From: DAOTVX01 sp034436015
GTDB lineage: Bacteria > Chloroflexota > Anaerolineae > Anaerolineales > Villigracilaceae
NCBI GenBank assembly: GCA_034436015.1
Contig: DAOTWG010000023.1
Span: 1 to 47,210, forward strand
DNA length: 47,210 nt
Direction of reading: 5' to 3'
Within the stretch, counting starts at the first letter, position 1. The number at the start of each line of letters is the position of its first letter. The notes beneath the pieces are model-generated. The model did not search any database and was not told where the DNA came from. It worked only from the letters and a program-made list of their open reading frames with translations. The position numbers and the translations under genes were made by a program. This document shows, piece by piece, positions 24,041 through 33,500 of this stretch.

Positions 24041-25549
24041 TTAACCCATCCGCTCTAACAGAGCAATTGCGTTCCGCATTCGCTCCAGCACCTTCTCCTT
24101 GCCGACGATTTCCATACTTTCAAACAAGGGCGGACTGACAGTCTGGCCCGTCACGGCCACACGCAAAATACCGAACACCTGACCGGCTGTCAGGCCAAGT
24201 TCGGCAGCGAGTTGACGCAACGGCGGTTCGGCCAACGCGGGCGTGACTTCCGGCAAGGATTCCAGAATCTGGTAGGCCCGGCGCGCCGCCTGCGCCGATT
24301 GGGCCGCCGTCAACCCCTTGGCGACGAGTTCCTCTGGCTTCGGCTCCACACGCTCGCGGAAGAACCAAGCAGCAAAAGGAAGGCTATCATCTAACGTGAC
24401 CAGACGTTCCCGAATCAAAGGGACGATGCGCCGCAATAGGGAATCGTCCGCTTGGAGACCAGCGGAAAGGAAATATGGTTTGATGCGCGCGGCCAGATCG
24501 CCGTCGGGCAGACAACGGATGTGCGCCGCGTTGAAGTGGTCGAGTTTGGCAAAGTTAATGGCAGCCGGCGAGGGCGTCAGGCGCGTGATGTCGAACCGCG
24601 CGATCATCGCGTCCAGCGTCATCAGTTCATCCTCCGCCACCCCCCAGCCCATCAACGCAATCCAGTTCAAGACTCCTTCGGGAATATATCCTAGGGCCTT
24701 CATATCCCCGATGAAAATCGAATGGTCATCCTTGAGCGCTTCCACCGCATCGCGTTTGCTCATCTTCCCTTTGCCGCTGGGTTTCAGGAAAATCGAGAGG
24801 TGAATCCAGACCGGCTCTTCCCAGCCGAAGGCGCGTACCACGTTGACATGCAAGGGAAACGTAGACAACCACTCTGCGCCGCGAATGACATGGCTGATTT
24901 TCATGAGATGGTCATCCACCATAGCGGCCAGATGATAGGTTGGCAGACCGTCCGACTTGAGCAAGATAGAGTCGTCCAGGGCCCTGTTTTCCACCGTTAT
25001 CGGCCCGCGCAATAAATCAACGGCTGTGGTTGTCCCATCCCTGGGCATCTTGAACCGAACGACGTGCCGGTCGCCTGCGCGCACGCGCCGTCTCGCCTCA
25101 TCGAGGTCAAGCGCGCGGCAGGCGCCATCGTAGCGAGGGTTCTCCTTGCGTTGCATTTGTTCCCGTCGCGCCTGCTCCAAGCGCTCTGGCGGGCAGAAGC
25201 ACGGATAGGCATGGCCCTTTTCCACCAATTTCCAAGCGTAGTCACGATAGATCTCTTCACGTTCCGTCTGCCGATACGGCCCATAAGGACCGCCTATATC
25301 GGGCCCTTCATCATACTCCAGTCCTAACCAGCGCAGACCGTCCATGAGTTCCTGTTCCGCCCCGGGGACGAACCGCTTGCGGTCTGTATCCTCGATACGC
25401 AGAATGAACTGTCCGCCGGTGCGGCGCGCCAACAGATAATTGTAGAGCGCGGTGCGCGCCGACCCCAGGTGCATGCGACCGGTAGGAGAAGGCGCAAAGC
25501 GCACACGCGCCGGCGTTAAGGGAGTAGAGGAAGGCGATGAATGCTCCAT
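24041..25549 (-). CDS. gltX: glutamyl-tRNA synthetase
   Basis: It charges tRNA-Glu (and tRNA-Gln where the transamidation route is used). The 502-residue class I synthetase has VRFAPSPTGRMHLGSARTAL with the HIGH-type MHLG, then RIEDTDRKRF, and the KMSKS-type KMSKRDAVEAL near residue 260. A C-terminal helical anticodon-binding domain follows (SLPFAAWFFRERVEP onward). The short N-terminal extension MEHSSPSSTPLTPA is probably disordered. AGAGG lies before the ATG at 25549. It stands alone between the convergent ferredoxin and rodA. Confidence 0.96.
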   Translation of the reverse strand: MEHSSPSSTPLTPARVRFAPSPTGRMHLGSARTALYNYLLARRTGGQFILRIEDTDRKRFVPGAEQELMDGLRWLGLEYDEGPDIGGPYGPYRQTEREEIYRDYAWKLVEKGHAYPCFCPPERLEQARREQMQRKENPRYDGACRALDLDEARRRVRAGDRHVVRFKMPRDGTTTAVDLLRGPITVENRALDDSILLKSDGLPTYHLAAMVDDHLMKISHVIRGAEWLSTFPLHVNVVRAFGWEEPVWIHLSIFLKPSGKGKMSKRDAVEALKDDHSIFIGDMKALGYIPEGVLNWIALMGWGVAEDELMTLDAMIARFDITRLTPSPAAINFAKLDHFNAAHIRCLPDGDLAARIKPYFLSAGLQADDSLLRRIVPLIRERLVTLDDSLPFAAWFFRERVEPKPEELVAKGLTAAQSAQAARRAYQILESLPEVTPALAEPPLRQLAAELGLTAGQVFGILRVAVTGQTVSPPLFESMEIVGKEKVLERMRNAIALLERMG

Positions 25550-25688
25550 AAGGCCTCTGGAATGACTTTGCGACGTGCTCGTTCTGTCAAAAAGCGCATC
25601 TCTTCACGACGTATGCTTGCTTGTCTCGATTGCACGGAAGCGCGTCGCACGCATGTGAAGTTTTCGACGCGAATCGGGTAAGGCAGGA

Positions 25689-26789
25689 CTAGAATTCGAG
25701 AGGTTGACGGCGCATGACAACGCTCTCCACCAGACCGATGCCGATCATCAACGAGACCAAACCACTGCCGCCATAACTGATGAAGGGCAACGGCAAGCCC
25801 GTGACAGGAATGAGGCGCAAATTAACGGCAATATTGACCGCTCCCTGGAAGAAGAGCAAGACCGCCACGCCATACGCGATCAGGGAACCGAACGGATCGC
25901 GCGCCAGCCGCGCCGCGCGCAAACAACGGTAAACAATGAAACCCAGTAAGATAATGACCATCAATGCACCGACCAACCCCAGTTCCTCGCCGATCACCGA
26001 AAAGATAAAGTCCGTATGGCGAACTTTCAGAAAACGAAGTTGAGTCTGCGTTCCCAGACCATAGCCCTTTCCTGTCCAACCGCCGGAGCCGAGGGCAATC
26101 AGCGCTTGTTCCACGTTGTAGCGCGCGCCGTGGCGCGCTGTCGAATCGGAAACGAAAAAGGTAAGGATGCGCTCCTTTTGATAGTTCTCGAGCCGGGGAA
26201 AGAGAACGATACTTCCAACCACAGCAACGGCAAGGAACGTCAACGCTTGCTTCCATCGCATACCACTGACCCAGGCCATCGCCGCCCAGAGCACGCCGAT
26301 CACGATCACATTGCTGAGATTGGGCTGCAGAAAAATCCAGACCGCCAAGCCGGCAGGGATGAGTAGGCTGAGAAGGAACCACCGCCAACCATAGGATTGC
26401 TCGCCGGAGCGGGAAAAGTAATATGCCAGCGCAAGAATCACCACGATCTTAGCCAGTTCCGTCGGCTGAATGGAGATCAAGCCGGTCTCAATCCAGCGCG
26501 CGGCGCCGAATCGCTCGCCAGCGGTCAGGTAAAGAACGATGAGAAAGATCATCACGGCCAGATAGAGCCAGCGAATGGCTGCGCCCCAGAAATGGTAGTC
26601 CACCGCTGCCACAAGCAATATGAGGAGAAAGCCCAACCCGGCGAAGACGATCTGGCGCGGGACTAGGTCGGCCAGATAGGGATTGCTGGCGAGCGCAGAG
26701 CGAATCATGGTCACGCCAAAGACCATGGCAATCAACACGGCGCCCAAGAGCCAGAAGTCGAAGTGCCGCCAGAGTTCACTGCGGAACAT
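25689..26789 (-). CDS. rodA: RodA/FtsW-family lipid II polymerase (SEDS)
   Basis: A 366-residue SEDS glycosyltransferase with about ten helices that polymerises peptidoglycan during elongation. Motifs seen are SIQPTELAKIVVILALAYY (with the conserved P-E-K), LQPNLSNVIVIGVLW, ALGSGGWTGKGYGLGTQTQL, RHTDFIFSVIGEELGLVGAL (the invariant TDFIF-EE block with the catalytic Asp), and the final LPFISYGGSGLVSLMIGIGL. It follows minE by 6 bp at the end of the minCDE cluster, so elongation and septum placement are coexpressed. RodA is more likely than FtsW from this context. Confidence 0.92.
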   Translation of the reverse strand: MFRSELWRHFDFWLLGAVLIAMVFGVTMIRSALASNPYLADLVPRQIVFAGLGFLLILLVAAVDYHFWGAAIRWLYLAVMIFLIVLYLTAGERFGAARWIETGLISIQPTELAKIVVILALAYYFSRSGEQSYGWRWFLLSLLIPAGLAVWIFLQPNLSNVIVIGVLWAAMAWVSGMRWKQALTFLAVAVVGSIVLFPRLENYQKERILTFFVSDSTARHGARYNVEQALIALGSGGWTGKGYGLGTQTQLRFLKVRHTDFIFSVIGEELGLVGALMVIILLGFIVYRCLRAARLARDPFGSLIAYGVAVLLFFQGAVNIAVNLRLIPVTGLPLPFISYGGSGLVSLMIGIGLVESVVMRRQPLEF

Positions 26790-26795
26790 AGGGGT

Positions 26796-27050
26796 TCACT
26801 TATGCCGTCGCCCCGCTCCCGCGCGCAAGGGAATATCGGCTACCAAACGCTGCGAACGTCCGTCCTGCGCCACGCGAATTTCCACCGCCGTAGGGTCTAT
26901 CTCCACATGGCGGGAGATTGTGGCAATCAGATCGTCTTTCAAGACCTCTAATTCCGTTGGAGTCAGATCGGTTCGGTCGTGAATCAGAACCAAGCGCAAC
27001 CGTTCACGCGCGCTCTCGGCGCTGTTCTTCCTTCCGAGGAAGGGGGCCAT
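26796..27050 (-). CDS. minE: cell division topological specificity factor MinE
   Basis: An 84-residue protein that stimulates MinD ATPase and sets the MinCD pattern so that division occurs at mid-cell. It reads SAESARERLRLVLIHDRTDL, the MinD-contacting helix/strand, then ELEVLKDDLIATISRHVEID and the topological domain ending RLVADIPL. The N-terminal MAPFLGRK is the membrane-binding helix region. The ATG lies one base after the minD stop, so translation is coupled. Confidence 0.93.
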   Translation of the reverse strand: MAPFLGRKNSAESARERLRLVLIHDRTDLTPTELEVLKDDLIATISRHVEIDPTAVEIRVAQDGRSQRLVADIPLRAGAGRRHK

Positions 27051-27051
27051 G

Positions 27052-27837
27052 TCATTTCCTCCCCAAAAGTTTTTGCAGGATTCCCGTGGATTCCATATCC
27101 AGGAACGGCACCTGCTCGCCCAGCAAGCGACGGGCGATGTTCTGGAAAGCCAGGCCGGCCTTTGATTTGCCGTCCAGCGCCAACGGTTGCCCTTTGTTCG
27201 AGGCGATCAGGACATTTTCGTCTTCGGGCACCACGCCGATTAAATCCACAGCCAGCAAATCCAGCACATCCTCCACAGCCAACATGTCGCCGCGCCGCAC
27301 CAGCACCGGGTTGACGCGGTTGATGATAAGCGAGGCCGGTCCCTTCCCCTCGGCGTCCAATAAACCGATCACGCGGTCGGCGTCGCGCACAGCGGAAATT
27401 TCCGGGTTGGTCACCACGATGACTTTATCCGCCGGCGCGATGGCGTTGCGAAAGCCGCGCTCGATGCCGGCCGGCGAGTCAATGAGCACCCAATCCACGT
27501 CAGGGCGCAGTTCGTCGCACAGGCGCACCATATCGCTGGGCGAGACAGCGCTCTTATCGCGCGTCTGCGCTGCCGGAATAAGAAACAAGTTCTCCAGGCG
27601 CTTATCGCGAATCATTGCCTGTCGCAGCCGACAACGTCCCTCCACGACATCCACCAAATCATAGACGATGCGGTTTTCCAGGCCAAGCACCACATCGAGG
27701 TTGCGCAGGCCAATATCGCTATCCACGCAGACGACGGTTTTGCCGCGCGCGGCCAGAGCGACGGCAATATTGGCGACTGCCGTCGTCTTCCCCACCCCTC
27801 CCTTACCGGAAGAAATCGTTACTACTGTTGCAGTCAT
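27052..27837 (-). CDS. minD: septum site-determining ATPase MinD
   Basis: A 261-residue deviant Walker A ATPase that binds membrane when ATP-loaded and recruits MinC. It has VVTISSGKGGVGKTTAVANI (deviant Walker A with two lysines), VCVDSDIGLRNLDVVLGLE, VLIDSPAGIERGF (Walker B) and VVTNPEISAVRDADRVIGLL. A C-terminal amphipathic membrane-targeting segment is plausible (LAFQNIARRLLGEQVPFL). It sits between minC (15 bp gap) and minE (1 bp gap). Confidence 0.96.
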   Translation of the reverse strand: MTATVVTISSGKGGVGKTTAVANIAVALAARGKTVVCVDSDIGLRNLDVVLGLENRIVYDLVDVVEGRCRLRQAMIRDKRLENLFLIPAAQTRDKSAVSPSDMVRLCDELRPDVDWVLIDSPAGIERGFRNAIAPADKVIVVTNPEISAVRDADRVIGLLDAEGKGPASLIINRVNPVLVRRGDMLAVEDVLDLLAVDLIGVVPEDENVLIASNKGQPLALDGKSKAGLAFQNIARRLLGEQVPFLDMESTGILQKLLGRK

Positions 27838-27852
27838 AGCACCTTCCCACGT

Positions 27853-28527
27853 TTAACCCTGCCAGGCTTCCGCCTCAATCTGTCCATTGACCAGTCGCGC
27901 CATCTCCGGCTGCGTCTTGCGGCCCTTCTTAGGAGGAAGCGCCATCGCACCGGCAATGCGCAACTGGGTAGGGACGAGTTCGAGCGCGCAGACAACGGCG
28001 CTCTCGTCGCCGTGCGCCCCGGCGTGAACCAGTCCGCGCAAGCGACCCCAGACCAAAACACTGCCGGCGGCGATGACTTCTGCGCCAGGGTTGACATCGC
28101 CAAAAATGACCACATGGCTGCCATGCTCCAGGCGCGTCCCGGAGCGCAACGGCCCTTTGACCCACAACGCCGTATCCGGCGCGGCCTTTTCGATCGCCGA
28201 CGGCGCAGCCGGCGCACGCGATCTCGCCAAACGCGTGGCGAGACCCAGATTCTGGGCTGTTGCTTCGGTCAACGGCGAGTCCGAGAGCACCGCCCAGAGC
28301 GAGATGCCACGTTCGGAGAGTTCGTCACGTAGATGCGCCAGTTCCGTCGCTTTAAGCGCTTGATTGCCAACATCCAGCGCCAGCCGGGCGCCTTGAAAGA
28401 AAGACGGATTCGCGCCAATGTATTCCAGCAAGGCCGCCTCCCGTTCCGGCCAGGAAGCATCGCCCAGGATAACCAACAGGCTATCACGCAGACCTTTGAT
28501 TTGAACCAGCGAGTCGGCGGCGCTCAT
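27853..28527 (-). CDS. minC: septum site-determining protein MinC
   Basis: A 224-residue FtsZ-polymerisation inhibitor. The N-terminal domain reads VQIKGLRDSLLVILGDASW, then FFQGARLALDVGNQAL. The C-terminal beta-helix domain reads VKGPLRSGTRLEHGSHVVIF, then GDVNPGAEVIAAGSVLVWGR, LRGLVHAGAHGDESAVVCAL and PTQLRIAG, the MinD-binding fold. The start at 28527 is chosen because an extended -10 (TGCTATAAT) ends only 10 nt before it, so the upstream ATG at 28566 cannot be on that transcript. The mRNA leader would be about 3-5 nt. First gene of minCDE-rodA. Confidence 0.92.
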   Translation of the reverse strand: MSAADSLVQIKGLRDSLLVILGDASWPEREAALLEYIGANPSFFQGARLALDVGNQALKATELAHLRDELSERGISLWAVLSDSPLTEATAQNLGLATRLARSRAPAAPSAIEKAAPDTALWVKGPLRSGTRLEHGSHVVIFGDVNPGAEVIAAGSVLVWGRLRGLVHAGAHGDESAVVCALELVPTQLRIAGAMALPPKKGRKTQPEMARLVNGQIEAEAWQG

Positions 28528-28537
28528 GGGCACTTTG

Positions 28538-28546
28538 ATTATAGCA
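28538..28546 (-). promoter_or_regulatory. extended -10 promoter of minCDE-rodA
   Basis: The minus strand reads TGCTATAAT (28546-28538), and 10 nt separate the hexamer from the minC ATG. No good -35 is present. A start site 6-7 nt after the hexamer leaves only a few leader bases and no room for a Shine-Dalgarno. Confidence 0.6.
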
Positions 28547-28596
28547 TGAGTGCACGAAGGAGACACAGCCCTTTACGCGCCTGCTTCATCGCCGCG

Positions 28597-29298
28597 CTAA
28601 CGGCAGACAATGACCTCGTCGCCGGCTTGACGCGCGTGCAGCGGCAATCCAAAATAGGGCGAGGGATCAAGCGTGTTGCGGATGTCCAATTCGTTGCGGA
28701 AATGGCCCTCCCCATCGTCCAGCACAATAGAAAAATGCAGATGGACGCCCACCGGTTTCGTCGGATCGCCAGAGTAATTGCCCTGATAGCCGAGCAGGGT
28801 ACCGGCGCGCACGTAGCGTTCGCTCACGCCAGGTGGAAACTCAGACGCGATGAGCGATTTGCCGTTCTGATCTGCCAGGTGCGTGTAATAAAGCCAGATT
28901 TGCCGCCCAGGATGGAGAGGATCCTCAGGAACGCGAAGAATAAGCGAAGACTCCCAATCCCACAGGCGCGTGAGATAGCCATCGTAGGCAGCCAGCACAG
29001 GGGTCACGCCCGGCGCCGCGCCGCCGAAGATGTCAATCCCTTGATGGCGATGACCCAGGCGGAACGAGTCATCATAGAGATAGCCGATGAATCCGTCTGT
29101 TGGAAAGAGGAACGGTGCTTCAGGATGGCAACGCGCCCCAGCCCTGCTGGCCCATTCCGGATGAGCAGATGATCGCCGTATCCATTCCAGGACGCGCGCC
29201 GAGCGCGTCATAGCAGGGCGAAGAGATTGAAAAAGCGTGTACCCTGCACCCACCAAGGCGCCGGCCAGCACAACTGCAAGCAAAGTCTGTTTGCGCAT
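28597..29298 (-). CDS. secreted M23-family metallopeptidase
   Basis: A 233-residue protein with an N-terminal signal or anchor (LLAVVLAGALVGAGYTLF) and a LytM/M23 domain that cuts peptidoglycan cross-bridges or works as a regulator of such enzymes. The zinc ligands are seen in GHRHQGIDIF (H-x3-D) and GVHLHFSI (HxH). YYTHLADQNGK and AGTLLGYQGN are the usual strands between them. A TATAAT box ends 6 nt before the ATG, so the mRNA is probably leaderless. The gene lies 69 bp upstream of minC on the same strand, consistent with a role in cell-wall remodelling at division. Confidence 0.9.
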   Translation of the reverse strand: MRKQTLLAVVLAGALVGAGYTLFQSLRPAMTRSARVLEWIRRSSAHPEWASRAGARCHPEAPFLFPTDGFIGYLYDDSFRLGHRHQGIDIFGGAAPGVTPVLAAYDGYLTRLWDWESSLILRVPEDPLHPGRQIWLYYTHLADQNGKSLIASEFPPGVSERYVRAGTLLGYQGNYSGDPTKPVGVHLHFSIVLDDGEGHFRNELDIRNTLDPSPYFGLPLHARQAGDEVIVCR

Positions 29299-29304
29299 GG
29301 ACTT

Positions 29305-29310
29305 ATTATA
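29305..29310 (-). promoter_or_regulatory. -10 box of the M23 peptidase gene (leaderless start)
   Basis: The minus strand reads TATAAT (29310-29305), followed by AAGTCC and the start codon at 29298. Transcription should begin at or within a base or two of the A of ATG. Confidence 0.6.
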
Positions 29311-29328
29311 CCTATCTCCGCATCTTGC

Positions 29329-29356
29329 TTGACTCTCCCTTCCCAGCGAGTATAAT
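29329..29356 (+). promoter_or_regulatory. sigma-70 promoter of the universal stress protein gene
   Basis: TTGACT (29329-29334), a 16-bp spacer, then TATAAT (29351-29356). It is divergent from the M23 promoter. The leader to ATG 29560 is about 195 nt and can fold (AAGACAA 29456-29462 with TTGTCTT 29514-29520). Confidence 0.7.
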
Positions 29357-29559
29357 GTTTATACATCCATCTTTTGCCCCATGTTGAAACTGCCCACTTC
29401 AAACAGTGGAGTGGAATTTCCCAGCGCAGTTTATGCTTGAATCCGCAATGACCAAAAGACAAGGAGACCGGGCAGACCGGCCGAACAGGAGAAACGCTGG
29501 CGCAACGTCGGCTTTGTCTTGTTGGCAAGATGGGTCCGAATGCCAGAGAGGGTAAAGGG

Positions 29560-30519
29560 ATGTTCACACACATTCTCGTGCCATTGGATGGCTCTGCGTT
29601 AGCAGAGTGTGTGTTGCCGCACACCGTCGCCTTGAGCCAGGCGCTTGGAGGGCGGATTACGTTGTTGCGCGTGGCGGAAAGCAGCGGAGAATCCATGCCG
29701 ACGGTGGATACTTTCAGCTGGCACATCCACAAAGCCGAGGCCTTCGCCTATCTCGAATCGGTTTCGGCGCGCCTTCAACGCGAAGCCGCTCTGGAGACGC
29801 AGACTGTCGTGCAGGAAGGTCGGGCGGCAGAAAGCATCCTCAAGTTCGCCGCCAGCGAGGACGTCGACCTCATCGTGCTCAGCAGTCATGGGCGCAGCGG
29901 CTTAAGTCGCTGGAACATCAGTAGCGTCGTGCAGAAAATCGTCTGGCAGGCGTACCTGCCGGTGATGATTGTGCGCGCGTACCAGCCGACGCTGGCAGAG
30001 TGGACATCGTTCCGTTACCGTAAACTCATGGTGCCGTTAGATGGATCCTTACGCGCCGAGTATGTCCTCCCCCTGGCGACGGCGCTGGCCCGTTTTCATC
30101 AGGCGCAACTTCTGCTGGCCCATGTGGTCGCCCGATCGCATCTTGCCTGCGTCCCCGCACCGCAAGCGGAGGACCTGGCCCTTGCGGAACAATTGACCGA
30201 ACGCAACCACCTGGCTGCAAGTCGTTATCTGGAAGAACTCTGCGCCCGCCTTTCGGCCGAGGTGGAGACACGAGCGCGCCTGGTCGTCAGCAAGGATGTG
30301 ACGACCGCGCTCCATGAAATTGTGGAAGAGGAGGGGGTAGACCTGATTATCCTGTGCGCACACGGGCAGTCTGCCAGGACACGCTGGCCCTACGGAAACA
30401 CCGTTGCAAGCTTCATCACGTACGGCATTACGCCCTTGCTCATTGTGCAAGACCTTGCCCCTCACGAAGTTCAAAGGTCCAAAGCCGAAATCATGGCCCA
30501 GGAACACACCGGTCATTGA
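29560..30519 (+). CDS. tandem universal stress protein (two UspA domains)
   Basis: A 319-residue cytosolic protein of two fused Usp domains, a family linked to survival under stress, often ATP-binding. Domain 1 (about 1-145) begins MFTHILVPLDGSALAE and ends LIVLSSHGRSGLSRW, then AYLPVMIVR. Domain 2 (about 155-305) begins RKLMVPLDGSLRAE and ends LIILCAHGQSARTRWPYGN, then TPLLIVQ. Domain 1 keeps the G-x2-G nucleotide motif (HGRSG); in domain 2 the matching segment is HGQSA, so nucleotide binding there may be lost. AGAGGGTAAAGGG supports ATG 29560. It has its own promoter. Confidence 0.92.
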   Translation: MFTHILVPLDGSALAECVLPHTVALSQALGGRITLLRVAESSGESMPTVDTFSWHIHKAEAFAYLESVSARLQREAALETQTVVQEGRAAESILKFAASEDVDLIVLSSHGRSGLSRWNISSVVQKIVWQAYLPVMIVRAYQPTLAEWTSFRYRKLMVPLDGSLRAEYVLPLATALARFHQAQLLLAHVVARSHLACVPAPQAEDLALAEQLTERNHLAASRYLEELCARLSAEVETRARLVVSKDVTTALHEIVEEEGVDLIILCAHGQSARTRWPYGNTVASFITYGITPLLIVQDLAPHEVQRSKAEIMAQEHTGH

Positions 30520-30574
30520 ATACGCTTTTCCGAACTAGATAACCGCACCCGCTCCCTGCTTGAGGGTTTGAACC

Positions 30575-33500
30575 ATGCTAGCAACCCGCTCCACTCCGAT
30601 AGCAGGAGAAAACGCTTTGGAGACGCTGGCTCGCCGTTTGGCGAACGAACACCTGAACGTTCGTCAAAGTACACGGCGGCCAAGCCTGTTGGCGCGCCTG
30701 AACGCCTGCGAGCAAAGGTTACGGGAGGCATATCGTTTCTTTGCAGCAGCCCCGCCAGAGGTACAGGCGCGTTCCCATGCAGCCGAGTGGTTGTTGGATA
30801 ACTTCTATCTTCTCAAGCGGTCGGCGCGCCAGATTCGCGAGGCCATGCCGCCCGGCTACTATCGCCACCTGCCGGCGTTGGCGCAGCCCCCCTTCCAGGG
30901 ACTGCCGCGCGTCTATGCCATCGCGCGCGTCCTCACGGCGGAAGGCCATGAACGGCTGGACCTGACGCAAGTCGAACGCTTTCTGGACGTCTATCAGGAA
31001 ACCGCCCTGCTCACCATCGGCGAACTCTGGGCGCTGCCCACGATGCTGCGACTGACGCTGATCGAGTTGCTGGACGGCGCCTTTACCGCTCTGCTTGCTC
31101 CCCAGCGCCCCGCCTCCGTGGCTGTCGATCTCACCAACGTAGATACCGTCGTGGCAAACAGTTTTCTCGGTCTGCAGATGCTGGCGCGGCAGGATTGGAA
31201 GGCCTTCTTCGACACGGTCAGTCGCGTAGAACGAGTGTTGCGCCGGGACCCGGCAAGTGTATACGCCCATATGGACAGCGAAACTCGCGATCGCTACCGA
31301 CACGTCATCGAGGAGATCGCCCATCTGAGCAAAAAGACAGAAGAGGAGGTAGCCTGGGCTGCTATCTACCTGGCGCAAGAAGCCAAGGACAATAAGGGAG
31401 AACACAAAGGCAAGGACGAGACATCGCCTCGTCTCTCCCATGTCGGCTACTATCTATTGGTCACGGAGGGCAGGGAGCGCCTAGAAGCGCGCCTTGGATA
31501 CCGCCCGAGTTGGCGCCTTCGCCTGCTGCGCTGGTTGCGCCGACGCGCGCTCGCTCTCTATCTCGGCGGAATCGCGTTCCTGGCGATCCTGTTCCTTACC
31601 GCCGTTCTCGCCTACGGTCTATCCTTCGGCGCCTCGTGGGAACAGTTGCTCGTTTTGACCCTCCTCGCTCTGGTTCCCGCGCTTACCCTGGCGGTAGACA
31701 TCGCCAACTGGTTGGTTACTCACACCGTCCCGCCGCATTTCCTGCCACGCTGGAACTTCCAGCAGGAAGGCATCCCTCCGGATTGTAGTGCCATGGTAGT
31801 GATTCCTTGCCTTGTCACCTCGCCTGAGGAGATTAACTTCCTGCTCCAACAACTCGAATTGCATTATCTTAGCAACGCTGACCCCAATCTCGGCTTCGCC
31901 TTGCTCACCGATTTCCGCGACGCGCCCGAACCACACATGCCGGAAGACAATACCCTGCTGACCCAGCTAAGAGAAGGCGTGGAGACGTTGAATCGAAAAT
32001 ACGGCAGAGCCGAAGGCGGGCCTTTCTTCCTCTTCCACCGAGAGCGGCGTTGGAACCCGGCGGAAGGATGTTGGATGGGCTGGGAACGCAAACGCGGCAA
32101 GTTAGAGGAATTCAATCGCCTGCTGGCCGGCGAGATGACCTCCTATAGCTTCAAAATGGGGGAGTTGGCATTTCTCCGGAGGGTGAAGTACGTGATCACC
32201 GTGGATGCCGATACCGCTCTGCCGCGCGGAACAGCCGCGCGACTGATCGCCACGCTGGCTCACCCTCTCAATGCTCCAGAGTTTGATCCCAACACCGGCA
32301 AATTGATCGCCGGCTATACTGTCTTGCAGCCGCGCATGGAAGTTCAACCGACCGCCGCCGCGCGCTCGCGCTTCGCCCGCATCTTCAGCGGCGATAGCGG
32401 CGTGGATCTGTACAGCCGGCTCGTTTCTGATGTGTATCAAAGCCTATTCGCCGAAGGCAATTACGCCGGCAAGGGCATCTACCATGTCGTCGCCTTTCGG
32501 CGGACTTTGGAAGGCCGCGTTCCCGAAAACGCTCTGCTCAGCCATGATCTCTTCGAGGGCAGTCATGGACGCGCCGGCCTGGTCAGCGATGTCATCCTCT
32601 ATGAGGACTACCCCTCCCACTATCTGACCTACATGAGCCGTCTGCACCGCTGGGTGCGCGGCGACTGGCAGTTGCTGCCCTGGTTGTTCCGCCACGTGCC
32701 CCACGCAGAGAAGGGGCGCGTGCCCAATCCTCTTTCGCTCCTGGCACGCTGGAAAATCTTCGATAACCTGCGGCGCAGTCTGCTGGCCCCTGCCGCCTTC
32801 CTCTGGCTTTGCGCTGCTTGGTTATGGTTAGCCGGACCTGTCCTGACCTGGACTTGGTTTGCCATGGCTGCTCTGGCCGCGCCGGTGTTCACCGGCCTGA
32901 TCACCGTGGCGCGTCAACGTCTGCGCCGCTCCCCAATTCGCTCCACGCTGCCCTCCCTCCGTTTGGCGCTGGGCCGATTCCTGGTTTCCTTATCCGTCCT
33001 CCCCTATGAGGCAATCCTGTTATTGGATGCCATCCTGACTACCCTGCACCGTTTGTTCATCAGTCGCAAACGACTGCTCCAGTGGACAACCTGCGCTCAC
33101 ACGATTCGCCTGCTTGGGCTGGAGGCCAGAATCGGGGTCGTCTGGCGCAGGATGTGGAGCGCGGCGCTTCTGGCGTTCGTCCTCGGCGCGCTGATAGGAT
33201 GGGCGCGGCCGGCCGCGTTCCCGACAGCCGCGCCGTTGCTTGCCGCCTGGATTTGCTCACCGTATCTGGTCTTCTGGCTTGGGCGCCCCCTACGCACAGA
33301 GAGAAAACCGCTCTCTAAAGAACAGCAACGCCGCCTGCGGCACCTGGCGCGACGTACCTGGTTCTATTTCGAACATTTCGTCAGTCCCGATGATTCCTGG
33401 CTTCCCCCCGACCACTTCCAAGAATCGCCGCGCGGCACAGTAGCCCATCGCACCTCGCCGACCAACATTGGCCTCTACCTGACTTCTGCCCTGGCTGCCT

